This document shows, piece after piece, positions 8,225-17,558 of a stretch of DNA of 64,000 bases. Within the stretch, counting starts at the first letter, position 1. Every line of letters begins with the position of its first letter. A program made the translations under genes and the position numbers. The notes under the pieces were generated by a model. It did not search any database. It was not told where the DNA came from and saw nothing but the letters and a program-made list of their open reading frames with translations. The stretch is taken from NCBI GenBank assembly GCA_002309415.1, contig DBXC01000006.1, positions 80,585 to 144,584 on the forward strand. The letters are read 5' to 3'. The stretch comes from Dehalococcoidia bacterium UBA1222. GTDB taxonomy: Bacteria > Chloroflexota > Dehalococcoidia > Dehalococcoidales > UBA1222.

Positions 8225-9646
8225 ATGAAACTCGTTGAATCCAAGACCGAAAATCGAACCACTACGATCAAAGTCGAATTAGATGCAGAAGAACTTGCTA
8301 AGGCAAGCGAAGAGACTTATAAGAGACTCAATAAGGACATCATCGTTCCCGGTTTCCGAAAGGGAAAGGCTCCTAAGCAGCTGCTCATCAATCATGTCGG
8401 CCAGGATGCCTTCAATACCGAGGTATATGAAGACTATGTTCCCATTGCCTGCGAAAAGATCATCACTGATGAAAAGATTGAGATGTATGCACGACCTTAC
8501 ATCCATGTCATCGGTGAAGATCCTGTCACTTTTGAAGCAGTCATTCCTTTGACTCCGATCGTTGATCTCTGCGACTACAAAGCTGTCAGAATCGATTATC
8601 AGGAAGCAGAAGTCAAAGATGAAGATGTCGACAACATCATCAATCGTTTCCGCAAGCAGAATGCCAACTGGACCGAATCTGAAGGTCCTATCGAGAATGG
8701 TGACATCGTCACTGTCGATCTCGACAGCCATAGCGGTGATGAACCCTTCATCCAGCAGAAAGGCATGCCTTTCCAGGTCACTGTCGGTTCTGAATATCCT
8801 GTAAAGGGCTTCTCCGAAGAAGTCATTGGCATGAAGAAAGACGATACAAAGGAATTCGAACTCGATTTCTTTGAACCCAATATGGATGTCAAACCCATCG
8901 AAGAAGGTGATGGTGTAGAGGAAGTCAAGGAAGAAGAACAGAAGCCTTCCCGACGAATTGCTTTCAAGGTAACCGTCAACGAGATCCGTAAGGAACAGAT
9001 GGCTGAACTCACCGATGAATTCGCTAAGTCCATCATCCCCACCTGCAAAGATGTCGCCGGTCTCAAGAAGATCGTCTACGATGAACTCAAGCATCGTGAA
9101 GAAGACAATATCCGCGCTGGTTACACCGAAAAGGTCCTCGACAAGATCGTCGAAGGCAGCAAGATTGAATATCCTGACTATCTCGTCGAACGCGAACTCG
9201 ATGTCATGGTCGATGAATATTACGAACGAGTCAAGAACTCCGTCAATTCCCAGGAAGAATTCGATTCCATCATCAAGAGCACCAATATCGAAGATCTCCG
9301 CAAGTCCTACAAACCTTCTGCTGAGACCCGAGTTAAGAATAACCTCGTCGTCTCCAAGGTCATGGACGTTGAGAACATTGATACCACTGAAGAAGAGATC
9401 GATGCCCAGCTCAAGCTCTTCGTCAGCGATGCTCCGGATCCTGAGAAGAGACTCAATGCTTTGAACACTCCTGAGAACCGACGCAACATCAGGAACTGGA
9501 ACACTTCCAACAAGACTCTCAAGTTCCTTGTTGACTGCGGTGCCTCTGACTGGACCGAAGAGCAGAAGGCTACTCTCGTCCATTCACACGATCATGCCCA
9601 TGATCATGAAGAAGAAGCTGAAGCTGCTGAAGAGGCTGCCGAATAG
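8225..9646 (+). CDS. tig: Trigger factor with His-rich tail
   Basis: This 473-residue ribosome-associated chaperone and prolyl isomerase has a ribosome-binding N-domain with the signature FRKGKAPKQLL (about residues 42-52). An FKBP-like domain follows (GDIVTVDLDSH ... FQVTVGSEYPVKGFSEEVIGM), then a long helical C-domain. The last 21 residues are odd: HSHDHAHDH followed by a Glu/Ala-rich stretch, absent from most trigger factors and likely able to bind metal. It sits between aspS and clpP. The start is supported by GGGGAGAGA. tig-clpP is a common pairing, but clpX does not follow here. Confidence 0.97.
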   Translation: MKLVESKTENRTTTIKVELDAEELAKASEETYKRLNKDIIVPGFRKGKAPKQLLINHVGQDAFNTEVYEDYVPIACEKIITDEKIEMYARPYIHVIGEDPVTFEAVIPLTPIVDLCDYKAVRIDYQEAEVKDEDVDNIINRFRKQNANWTESEGPIENGDIVTVDLDSHSGDEPFIQQKGMPFQVTVGSEYPVKGFSEEVIGMKKDDTKEFELDFFEPNMDVKPIEEGDGVEEVKEEEQKPSRRIAFKVTVNEIRKEQMAELTDEFAKSIIPTCKDVAGLKKIVYDELKHREEDNIRAGYTEKVLDKIVEGSKIEYPDYLVERELDVMVDEYYERVKNSVNSQEEFDSIIKSTNIEDLRKSYKPSAETRVKNNLVVSKVMDVENIDTTEEEIDAQLKLFVSDAPDPEKRLNALNTPENRRNIRNWNTSNKTLKFLVDCGASDWTEEQKATLVHSHDHAHDHEEEAEAAEEAAE

Positions 9647-9695
9647 TTTCATATCTCATGGAAATGAGCTAGATTGATTGAGAAGGAGTTTAAAC

Positions 9696-10322
9696 ATGGA
9701 AAGAAAAGATAATTACCTTATCCCTTATGTGATCGAGAAGTCATCTCAGGGCGAAAGATCATATGATATCTATTCCCTTCTTCTCAAGGAAAGGATCATC
9801 TTCGTCGGTGAAGAGATCGAAGAGCACATGGCCAATACCATCATTGCTCAGCTCCTTTATCTGGAACGAGAAGATCCGACCAAAGATATCATGATGTATA
9901 TCAACTCTCCCGGTGGTGAGGTCAATTCAGGCCTTGCTATCTATGACACTATGCAGCTCATCAAGCCCGATGTCAGCACCATCGCCATCGGTATGGCTGC
10001 CAGCATGGCATCCATCCTGCTTTGTGCCGGTGCCAAGGGTAAGAGATTTGCTCTTCCTCATTCCACCATCATGATCCATCAGGCTTCTGGTGGTGCTCGT
10101 GGTAAGACTGCTGATGTCATGGTCCAGGTCAAAGAACTTAAACGACTCGAAGATATCCTCAAGGACATCCTTGTTGAGAGGACCGGACAGAGTTTGGAGA
10201 CCATCACCCGAGATATCGCTCTCGATAACTACATGGATCCCAAACAGGCACTTGCCTACGGTCTCATCGATGAGATTATCGGCGTGAGCGCTCCTGAAAG
10301 TAAGTCATCTAAAAAGAAGTAA
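9696..10322 (+). CDS. clpP: ATP-dependent Clp protease proteolytic subunit
   Basis: This 208-residue protein is the serine peptidase that forms the tetradecameric chamber of ClpXP/ClpCP. The catalytic triad is visible: Ser103 in GMAASMAS, His128 in MIHQAS and Asp177 in IALDNYM. The start is the ATG at 9696, with AAGGAG eight bases upstream; an in-frame TTG further up has no ribosome site. A terminator follows 8 bases after the stop, so the aspS-tig-clpP stretch ends here. No clpX gene is nearby. Confidence 0.98.
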   Translation: MERKDNYLIPYVIEKSSQGERSYDIYSLLLKERIIFVGEEIEEHMANTIIAQLLYLEREDPTKDIMMYINSPGGEVNSGLAIYDTMQLIKPDVSTIAIGMAASMASILLCAGAKGKRFALPHSTIMIHQASGGARGKTADVMVQVKELKRLEDILKDILVERTGQSLETITRDIALDNYMDPKQALAYGLIDEIIGVSAPESKSSKKK

Positions 10323-10330
10323 GTTATAGA

Positions 10331-10359
10331 AGCCAGCTAATAATTTAGCTGGCTTTTTT
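10331..10359 (+). terminator. Rho-independent terminator after clpP
   Basis: AGCCAGCTA (10331-10339) pairs with TAGCTGGCT (10345-10353), and the stem runs into a T-rich tail. Confidence 0.9.
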
Positions 10360-10399
10360 ATTGTGGTTTGAAGTGGAGTAGAATAGTAACCGAGGTTCT

Positions 10400-12163
10400 A
10401 TGGAAATATCAGATGTAATTACATTACTGAGCGGTGTGGCCCTCTTCCTCTTCGGCATGAAGCTCATGGGAGACGGGCTTAAGAAGCTCGCCGGCAACAA
10501 GCTGGAGATCCTTCTTTATAAGCTGACTAACACCACTTGGAAGAGCGTTGGCCTCGGCGCAGGCGTCACTGCCGTTATCCAGTCATCTTCTGCGACTTCC
10601 ATCATGACAGTCGGTTTCGTGAACTCCGGTATGATGAAGGTCAAGCAGGCCATCGGCATCATCCTTGGTGCTATCCTCGGTACCAGTGTCACCGGCTGGA
10701 TCATCTGTTTATCTGGACTTCAGGGCGGATCGGGCATTGTTCAGCTGGCCTCAGCTTCTACTATCGCCGGTATTGCAGCCCTCATTGGTATCTACTTCTA
10801 CATGTTCACATCCCGTGCTTCCACCAGACAGCTTGGAAGCATTTTCTTAGGCTTTGCCATATTGTTGTTTGGCATGTCCCTCATGAGCAGTGCAGTTGCT
10901 CCTTTGAAGGAAAGCCAGAGTTTCATTAATATCCTGACAGCATTCTCTAATCCTGTTCTGGGCATTCTGGTCGGTATTCTCATCTCAAGCGTATTACAGA
11001 GTGCTTCGGCAGCTGTCGGTCTCTTACAGGCTTTGACTGCTACCGATGCTCTTAATTTCTCGGCAGCACTGCCGCTCCTCATCGGTATCGCTATCGGTGC
11101 CGCTGTCCCGGTACTTCTTTCTACTATCGGTGCCGGACGTGACGGTAAGAGGACGGCTTATGTTTATCTCATTGCAAACGTGTTGGGTGCTGTCATCTGT
11201 GGTGCCATCTTCTATATCTCCGATATCTTCATCGACTATGCCTTTGCAGACACGACGATGACAACTGTTTCGGTAGCATTCCTGAACACTATGTATAGAT
11301 TGGCTGTCGTTCTTGTCCTGTTCCCGTTCGTTGGGTTCATGGAGAAGTTCACCGACAAGATCGTTCCTGTCGATAATTACACCAGAAACCTTCAGGCATT
11401 CCCTGAAGTTCATCTGGAAGAACGATTCATCCCGTATACCTCTCTTGCTCTTGCTCAGTGCAGGGAAGTCACCAATAACCTGGCTAACATGAGTAGAACC
11501 AGTGCTAATATCGCTATCGATATGCTCTTTGCGTATGACGAGAAGGTCTTCCGAGAAGTCGAATCTCTCGAAGCACGTTCAGATCAGTACGAAGACAGTA
11601 TCGGCACCTATCTCATGAAGGTGACCCGAAAAGAACTCAACTCGATCCAGAACGTCGAGTCTTCCAAGATGCTTCATACGCTACCTGATTTCGAGCGTAT
11701 CTCTGATCACGCTCTGACTATTGCATATGTCGCCAAAGAGATCCATGATAACAACATCAAATACTCCGAAGAGACTTTGGGCGAACTCAAAGTCCTGCGT
11801 TATGCCATCGGTGAGATCCTCGATCTCACTGTCGATTCATTCGTTCAGGACAGCGTCGATATGGCATCTAAGGTCGAACCTCTCAGGACCGTTATCGAGA
11901 AGCTTTGCAATGATTTGAAAGCCAATCATATCGAGAGACTTAAGTCTGGCGCTGCCACCATCGACCAGGGCTTTACGTTCAATGATCTTTTGACGAGTTA
12001 TGAGCGTATCGCTGGTCATTCATCCAACATTGCTTTGGCTATGCTCGAGCTTGAGACTGATGCGTATGAGATGCATGGTCACCTGAAGAAGCTCAGCGAA
12101 GACCGCCAGCGACAGTTCGACAACATCGTCGAACAGTATCTGAAGAAATATTCTCTGGAATAA
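10400..12163 (+). CDS. Na/Pi cotransporter family protein with PhoU-like domain
   Basis: This 587-residue protein is likely a sodium-coupled phosphate transporter of the inner membrane. The N-terminal half (residues about 1-320) is an NptA-type fold with two inverted repeats, marked by AVIQSSSATSIMTVGF and SSVLQSASAAVGLLQ. The C-terminal part (from about 350) is a soluble helical PhoU-like domain (SSKMLHTLPDFERISDHALTIA). Its own promoter is likely, because a terminator stands before it, but no strong -35/-10 pair stands out in the 40-base gap. The real substrate could be another anion. Confidence 0.92.
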   Translation: MEISDVITLLSGVALFLFGMKLMGDGLKKLAGNKLEILLYKLTNTTWKSVGLGAGVTAVIQSSSATSIMTVGFVNSGMMKVKQAIGIILGAILGTSVTGWIICLSGLQGGSGIVQLASASTIAGIAALIGIYFYMFTSRASTRQLGSIFLGFAILLFGMSLMSSAVAPLKESQSFINILTAFSNPVLGILVGILISSVLQSASAAVGLLQALTATDALNFSAALPLLIGIAIGAAVPVLLSTIGAGRDGKRTAYVYLIANVLGAVICGAIFYISDIFIDYAFADTTMTTVSVAFLNTMYRLAVVLVLFPFVGFMEKFTDKIVPVDNYTRNLQAFPEVHLEERFIPYTSLALAQCREVTNNLANMSRTSANIAIDMLFAYDEKVFREVESLEARSDQYEDSIGTYLMKVTRKELNSIQNVESSKMLHTLPDFERISDHALTIAYVAKEIHDNNIKYSEETLGELKVLRYAIGEILDLTVDSFVQDSVDMASKVEPLRTVIEKLCNDLKANHIERLKSGAATIDQGFTFNDLLTSYERIAGHSSNIALAMLELETDAYEMHGHLKKLSEDRQRQFDNIVEQYLKKYSLE

Positions 12164-12178
12164 TCTTAAAAGCCGGAT

Positions 12179-12871
12179 CTATTTAGGATCGTAGTGGCTC
12201 TTTAATGCCTTTTTGCGCAGGAACTTTCTTATCGGTCGCATCGGAAGGCCCAACACGGTCTGTACCGGGTTGGAGGCAGAGTAGTGGACCGTTCCATGGC
12301 TGAGAGCTTCTAGAAAATCGTCGCGTCCCGTGAAATCAGGCATCTCGACATAGGTCCTGCCGATCTCATTAGGAACATGGGCATCACTGCCGCCGCCCTG
12401 TAATTTGGCATACTTCTGTGCAAATTCCAAAGGCCTCTCCATCTTCTGGAACGGGATCGTGCGTGAATTCCTGACTTCGACGATATCGATGAGGTCATGG
12501 ATGCGTTCAAGTGTTGCTTCCTGCATGGCCGAACCACGGTAGGGGTCGAAGGGGTGAGGGATACATACGATGCCGTTCTGTTCACGAATAGCTTTGATGG
12601 TATCTTCTGGAGACATGAAGTTAGGTATCGTCTCCTTGAGGAAGAGCCCGATGATCTCGCCCTCATTGGTCTTGATCTCTTCTGAGATGATGATCTTGCA
12701 GGGGAGTTCCATCTTATTGAGGGCTACAGAGCCGTTGATATTGCCGTGATCGCATACGGCGATGCATCCTAAGTTCTTCTTTTTGGCTTGTTCGATGATG
12801 ATCTCGCAGGTATTAACGGAATCACCGGAGTAATTCGAATGGACGTGGAAGTCCGCTTTTATCATTTTCAT
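12179..12871 (-). CDS. PHP-domain metal-dependent hydrolase
   Basis: This 230-residue protein of the PHP superfamily is probably a phosphoesterase. Metal-ligand motifs are complete: DFHVHSNYSGD at the N-terminus, CDHGN (about residue 41), SEEI, IPHPFDPYRG (about 102) and GGGSDAH (about 158). The size and single-domain layout match stand-alone PHP proteins such as YciV-like or TrpH-like nucleases, but the substrate is unknown. It is the last gene of the topA-xerC-peptidase run, 29 bases after the peptidase. The C-terminal tail is basic (RPIRKFLRKKALKSHY). Confidence 0.9.
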   Translation of the reverse strand: MKMIKADFHVHSNYSGDSVNTCEIIIEQAKKKNLGCIAVCDHGNINGSVALNKMELPCKIIISEEIKTNEGEIIGLFLKETIPNFMSPEDTIKAIREQNGIVCIPHPFDPYRGSAMQEATLERIHDLIDIVEVRNSRTIPFQKMERPLEFAQKYAKLQGGGSDAHVPNEIGRTYVEMPDFTGRDDFLEALSHGTVHYSASNPVQTVLGLPMRPIRKFLRKKALKSHYDPK

Positions 12872-12900
12872 ATCTAAAGGATCGCTCCTATAAAAACTTT

Positions 12901-13953
12901 TTATTTTGCTGACTGACTCAGCACTTCGATTTTACCATTTTTGAGAACGACTGTATCTTCTATGCGTACGCCGCCCCATTTAGGCAGGTAGATGCCGGGT
13001 TCGACCGTGAACACCATGCCTTCTTCGAGGACATCGGTGCTGTTCTGGGAGACTCTGGGGTATTCGTGACAGACCAAGCCGATACCGTGTCCCAGTGCAT
13101 GTCCGAAATTGCTTCCGTAGCCTGCCTGTTTGATATAGTCACGGGCAAAAGCGTCTGCTTCATTGCCGGTCATGCCTGCACGTATCTCTTTTTCTGCCGT
13201 CAGTTGGGCATTCAATACCACCTGATAGACCTCATTCAGCATGGGAGTCATCTTGTCGATACAGAGGGTCCTTGTAAGATCGGATGCGTATCCGTCTACT
13301 CTGGCTCCGATATCGATGATGATCGGTTCATACGGATATATCGGTTTATCGCTGGGGATATGATGGGGGAGAGCTGCGTTCATTCCGGCTGCTACGATGA
13401 CATCGAAGGGCAGGATCTCGGATCCCTGCTCTCTCATGAACTTCTCTATTTCCCATGCCAGCTGCTTTTCGGTGATGCCTTCGTGTAATGACTCAGAAAC
13501 GAAGGAAATGGCATCGTCGGATATCTTGACTGCTTTGCGGATGCTTTCGACCTCTTCGGGCGTTTTAACGCTTCTGAGTACATCTGTGAAGTTTCCAAGA
13601 GCCTCTAATTCGCATCCGGCGCATTCAGCGAGCCTGTCATAGAATGCGAAGGTCATATAACCGGGTTCGAATCCCAGTTTCTTTATCGCAAATCTTTCGA
13701 TGAGTTTGGGGAACCAGCTGGCAAGCGCGCCTTTCAGTTCGAATATCTCATAAGCAGGAGATTCGTTCTTGGCCTGCTCGGTATAACGTGAATCTGTAAT
13801 CAGGAGTTGGTAGTCCTGACCGATGAGAAGATAACCGTCGGATCCCCGGAAATCGGAGAGGTAGCGTCGGTTCTCGTTGCTCGTGATGAATACGGCATCG
13901 AGTTCCTTCTCTTTGATGTGTTCTCTTATCTTGGCTAAAGATTTCTCATTCAT
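12901..13953 (-). CDS. Xaa-Pro aminopeptidase (M24 family)
   Basis: This 350-residue protein has the two-domain creatinase/prolidase fold and cleaves N-terminal residues or dipeptides next to proline in the cytoplasm. The five metal ligands are visible: Asp in IIDIGARVDGY, Asp in YASDLTRT, His in GHALGHGIGL, Glu in TVEPGIYLP and Glu in VRIEDTVVL. It overlaps the end of xerC by eight bases, which suggests translational coupling. Aminopeptidase P and prolidase activity cannot be told apart by eye. Confidence 0.95.
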   Translation of the reverse strand: MNEKSLAKIREHIKEKELDAVFITSNENRRYLSDFRGSDGYLLIGQDYQLLITDSRYTEQAKNESPAYEIFELKGALASWFPKLIERFAIKKLGFEPGYMTFAFYDRLAECAGCELEALGNFTDVLRSVKTPEEVESIRKAVKISDDAISFVSESLHEGITEKQLAWEIEKFMREQGSEILPFDVIVAAGMNAALPHHIPSDKPIYPYEPIIIDIGARVDGYASDLTRTLCIDKMTPMLNEVYQVVLNAQLTAEKEIRAGMTGNEADAFARDYIKQAGYGSNFGHALGHGIGLVCHEYPRVSQNSTDVLEEGMVFTVEPGIYLPKWGGVRIEDTVVLKNGKIEVLSQSAK

Positions 13954-14887
13954 TGTAGTTTTCCTTATCTAGCTGGGCCATGGGATGGGTCTTCATATAG
14001 ACTTGCTGAGCATGGACCTGGGAGATGTGTGTGTAGATCTGAGTCGTCGACAGGCTGGCATGGCCCAAAAGATCCTGTACGACCCTGAGATCGGCTCCGC
14101 CGTCCAGCATGTGGGTAGCAAATGAATGTCTCAACGTATGGGGATGTACGTTCTTGTTGATGCCGCATTTCTTTGCTTCTTTTCTCACCATCTCCTGGAT
14201 ATAACGGTCACCGATAGGTTTTCCGGTATTGGAGATGAAGAGAACGCCGCTGATATGTCCGTTTAAGAGGATATTGCGGCCGTTTCCGATATAGCGGGCA
14301 AGGGCAGTGGCAGCTCGGTCTCCGAAGAGCACGATCCTTTCCTTGTTGCCTTTGCCCAGTACTTTTATGAGCTTTTCAGTCAGATCAACTTGTTTGACTG
14401 TGAGTTTAGATAGTTCGCTGACACGTAATCCTGTGTCATAAAGGAGTTCCAGTATCGTGGCATCACGCTCTCCCTGGGGAGTGCTCTTGTCGGGAGATGC
14501 CAAGAGCTTTGCAACTTCCTCTTCAGTAAGTACATCAGGAAGATGTTTTTCTTTCTTGGGAGTGGATGTGCCGTCAATGGTGTAGTGTGAGATGATCTTC
14601 TCACGCGACAGGAACTTGAAGAAGGTCCTGGCAGCAGATACTTTTCTGGCCAGGCTCGATTTGGCGACGCCTTCATCCACCAGATAGCCCAGATAGTCGC
14701 GCATGACCTTGCGGTCGACGTCTTCCAAATTCGTGATCTTCTGCATGGAGAGGAACTGGAACAGACCGTGGGGATGTCCTTTGACGTTCCCCACCAGGTC
14801 TGAAGTGTAGTTCCTTATGGTGTATTTTGACGCGTTCTTCTCTGCTTCTAGGTAGTGTACGAACTTCTGGAATTCCGCGTCGAACAT
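13946..14887 (-). CDS. xerC: Tyrosine recombinase XerC/XerD-like
   Basis: This 313-residue site-specific recombinase resolves chromosome dimers at dif together with a partner. An N-terminal SAM-like core-binding domain (FVHYLEAEKNASKYTIRNY) precedes the catalytic domain. The catalytic residues are present: Arg in YDTGLRVSEL, Lys in GKGNKER, His/Arg in HPHTLRHSFATHML, His in LLGHASLSTTQ and Tyr285 in IYTH. The location right after topA (six-base gap) is the classic place of codV/xerC in Bacillota, so I prefer XerC. No mobile-element genes surround it. Confidence 0.93.
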   Translation of the reverse strand: MFDAEFQKFVHYLEAEKNASKYTIRNYTSDLVGNVKGHPHGLFQFLSMQKITNLEDVDRKVMRDYLGYLVDEGVAKSSLARKVSAARTFFKFLSREKIISHYTIDGTSTPKKEKHLPDVLTEEEVAKLLASPDKSTPQGERDATILELLYDTGLRVSELSKLTVKQVDLTEKLIKVLGKGNKERIVLFGDRAATALARYIGNGRNILLNGHISGVLFISNTGKPIGDRYIQEMVRKEAKKCGINKNVHPHTLRHSFATHMLDGGADLRVVQDLLGHASLSTTQIYTHISQVHAQQVYMKTHPMAQLDKENYNE

Positions 14888-14893
14888 ATGAGC

Positions 14894-17095
14894 TTATTTT
14901 CCCTTTCGCGGCTTGATGGGGTTGCAGTTTACGCAGCGCTTGGCCCGTCCGACAGCGATCATGAGACCGCCGCACTTGGGGCAGGGCTCGGGAAGCGGTT
15001 TACCGAATACCGCGAAGTTATGTTTAGGATAGGCTGAACAGCCGTAGAAGAGTTTTCCGGCACGGCTGCGTCTGCCGATAAGTTCTCCATGTTCAGGACA
15101 GTTAGGACATTTAACACCGGTCTTGATGACGATGTTCTGGGTATGTTTGCAGTTGGGGTAATCGGAGCAGGCTGCAAACTTACCGAATCGTCCGGTCTTG
15201 ATGACCATGGGTTTGCCGCAGAGAGGGCAGTCCTCGCCGAAAGGTTCGTCGGGGATCTTAACTTTTTCTACGGTGCCGGCTTTATCAAGATCGCCTTTCA
15301 AGGGATCATAAAAGTCCTGTACGACTTTCTCCCAGTCAGATTTGCCTTCTGCGATGTCATCGAGTTTTTCTTCTACGTTAGCAGTGTAGTTGATATCGAC
15401 GATATCTGCGAAGTTCTCTGAAAGCAGATCGTTGACTGCGATACCGAGATCAGTAGGCTTGAAAGCACCGGCATCCTTCACTACATACTCGCGGTCTTGG
15501 ATGGTGGAGATGATGGTGGCGTATGTGGAAGGTCGTCCGATACCGTTCTGTTCGAGAGCCTTGATCAGAGTAGCTTCGGTATATCTGAAAGGAGGCTTTG
15601 TAAAATTCTGGGTTCCGATGATATTTGAGATATCCAGCTCGTCGCCTTTGGCGAGTACCGGCAGGGCCTTGGTCTCGTCAGAGGTGTCGTCATCATCCTT
15701 CTTTTCAACGTAGAGTTCAGTGAAACCGTTGAATGTGCGGACGATGGATGTGGCACGCAGGTTGTAGTATTCCTTGGTGCCTTTGGCGCGGATATCGACA
15801 GTGGTGGTCTCATAGATGGCGTCTGACATCTGGCTGGCTACCATTCGCTGCCAGATCAGCTGATACAGTTTGTACTGATCGAGGGTCAGATAGCTCTTGA
15901 TGAGGGCCGGATCACGCTTGATGCTGGTGGGTCGGATACCTTCATGAGCTTCCTGGGCGCCTTTTACTTTCTTGTTGTAGGAACGCGGCTTAGCGGGCAG
16001 GAAGGAAGGACCGTATTTTTCACCGATCAGTTCTCTGGTCTCTGCGACTGCTGAAGCTGCGATATTGGTGGAATCGGTTCGCATGTAGGTGATGAGACCC
16101 ACGGTACCGCCGGCACCGATGTTGATACCTTCGTAAAGCTGCTGGGCTAGAGCCATGGTCCTCTTACCGGAGAACTTGAATCTGCGCCAGGCTTCCTGCT
16201 GGAGAGTGGATGTGATGAAGGGCGGGTTAGGGGTCTTGGAGGTCTTCTTCTTGGTAATCATAGCGACCTTGCATTTGGCATCGGTCATATCTTTGATGAT
16301 GCTGTTGCAGGTGCGCTTGTTTGAGATCTCGATCCTCTTGCTGGTGCCGATACCGATGAGATTGGCTTTGAATGTGGCCTTGGCACCTTTCTTGTTGAGA
16401 TCGCAGTTCACGGTCCAGTATTCCTGAGGAACGAATGCCTGTATCTCACGTTCGCGGTCGACGATGATGCGGACAGCTACGGACTGTACTCGTCCGGCTG
16501 AGAGGCCGCGTCGGACCTTTCTCCAGAGGATAGGGCTGATATTGTATCCGACCAATCGGTCGACTACACGTCGGGCCTGCTGGGCATCCACCAGGTTCAT
16601 GTCGATCTTGCGGGGATGCTTGAATGCTTCATCGATAGCTTCCTGAGTGATCTCATGGAAGACTACTCGTTTATAAGTCTTTTCTTCACCGATGGTCTCG
16701 GCCAGATGCCAAGCGATAGCTTCTCCTTCGCGGTCAGGATCTGTTGCGAGGTAGATGCATTTGGCGGTCTGTCCGGCTTTCTTGAGAGTATTGACGTCGG
16801 CAGTCTTTTCTTTGGGAATGACGTACTTTGGTGAGAATGAGTTCTCTATATCGACGCCCATAGTGCTCTTAGGAAGATCACGGACGTGTCCTTTCGATGC
16901 AGTGATGACAAAACCTTTGGGAAGCATCTTGGTGAGGGTGTTGGCCTTTGACGGGGATTCTACGATCACCAGATTATCTTTAGCTGTGACTTTCAGCGTT
17001 GGCTTTGCTTTGCTGGCATCTGCAGCTTTCTTGGTAGTTCTAGCTTTGGTAGTGGAAGTCTTTTTGGTTCCTGTGTTCTTTGCTGCAGTAGGCAT
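14894..17095 (-). CDS. topA: DNA topoisomerase I
   Basis: This 733-residue type IA topoisomerase relaxes negative supercoils. The start is the ATG giving MPTAAKNTG; the frame continues 28 codons upstream but that part lacks a ribosome site and reads as leader. A Lys/Thr/Ala-rich basic tail (residues 1-35) precedes the TOPRIM domain (NLVIVESPSKANTL). The active-site Tyr337 lies in GLITYMRTDST. The C-terminus has zinc-ribbon modules: CPLCGKPM...CSDYPNC, CPNC...CSAYP and CPKCGG...CVNC. It leads the topA-xerC-peptidase-PHP operon and is divergent from remA. Confidence 0.97.
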   Translation of the reverse strand: MPTAAKNTGTKKTSTTKARTTKKAADASKAKPTLKVTAKDNLVIVESPSKANTLTKMLPKGFVITASKGHVRDLPKSTMGVDIENSFSPKYVIPKEKTADVNTLKKAGQTAKCIYLATDPDREGEAIAWHLAETIGEEKTYKRVVFHEITQEAIDEAFKHPRKIDMNLVDAQQARRVVDRLVGYNISPILWRKVRRGLSAGRVQSVAVRIIVDREREIQAFVPQEYWTVNCDLNKKGAKATFKANLIGIGTSKRIEISNKRTCNSIIKDMTDAKCKVAMITKKKTSKTPNPPFITSTLQQEAWRRFKFSGKRTMALAQQLYEGINIGAGGTVGLITYMRTDSTNIAASAVAETRELIGEKYGPSFLPAKPRSYNKKVKGAQEAHEGIRPTSIKRDPALIKSYLTLDQYKLYQLIWQRMVASQMSDAIYETTTVDIRAKGTKEYYNLRATSIVRTFNGFTELYVEKKDDDDTSDETKALPVLAKGDELDISNIIGTQNFTKPPFRYTEATLIKALEQNGIGRPSTYATIISTIQDREYVVKDAGAFKPTDLGIAVNDLLSENFADIVDINYTANVEEKLDDIAEGKSDWEKVVQDFYDPLKGDLDKAGTVEKVKIPDEPFGEDCPLCGKPMVIKTGRFGKFAACSDYPNCKHTQNIVIKTGVKCPNCPEHGELIGRRSRAGKLFYGCSAYPKHNFAVFGKPLPEPCPKCGGLMIAVGRAKRCVNCNPIKPRKGK

Positions 17096-17252
17096 TTTTC
17101 TAGTTTTCCTTGAAGTATTTTTTAAGGACGATACCTTATATATATAGTCTACCCTATCACAATATCCAAAAAATGCCAATTTTACTTTTTGTATAAGAGT
17201 CTAATTTTCGTAAATGTGATACCATTATCTGTATCTAAAAGTAAGGTCAGGT

Positions 17253-17558
17253 GTGAGTATGTTAGGTGATATGGTCCATGTAGGTTTTGGTAACATGCTG
17301 ACGATGAATAGGATCATCGCCATCACTGCTCCTGCCTCCTCTCCGACCAAACGTGCTATCCTCAACGCCCGCAATGACAACAAGCTCATTGATATGACCA
17401 ACGGCCGAAGGACCAAAGCTGTCATCTTCCTGGACAGCGGTCATGTGGTCCTGGCGGCCCTTTCTATTGAAACTCTTACCAACCGTCTCCAGGTCGGTAA
17501 GCCTGTCACTTTGACGAAAGATGAGATCACTGATGAGAACGAAGAAGACGAACAATAG
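17253..17558 (+). CDS. remA: Extracellular-matrix regulator RemA-type (DUF370)
   Basis: This 101-residue protein of the RemA/YlzA family is a DNA-binding regulator that forms ring-like oligomers and activates matrix and osmoprotection genes in Bacillus. The diagnostic core is present: VHVGFGNMLTMNRIIAI ... AKRAILNAR-like ... LIDMTNGRRTKAVIFLDSGHVVL. It is preceded by AAGG six bases before GTG 17253; an ATG six bases further in is the alternative. The remA-gmk order is conserved across Bacillota. The last 20 residues are acidic (DEITDENEEDEQ). Confidence 0.93.
   Translation: MSMLGDMVHVGFGNMLTMNRIIAITAPASSPTKRAILNARNDNKLIDMTNGRRTKAVIFLDSGHVVLAALSIETLTNRLQVGKPVTLTKDEITDENEEDEQ

Noticed and set aside
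8279..9583. 434-codon open frame on the minus strand opposite tig
   Set aside because: It lies fully inside a certain gene in the opposing frame and its translation has no recognisable domain. Strong GA-rich codon bias in tig creates such mirror frames.
13946..14887. Integrase of a mobile element
   Set aside because: The recombinase is in the housekeeping topA-xerC position, in an operon with core genes, and no element ends or tRNA attachment site are nearby.
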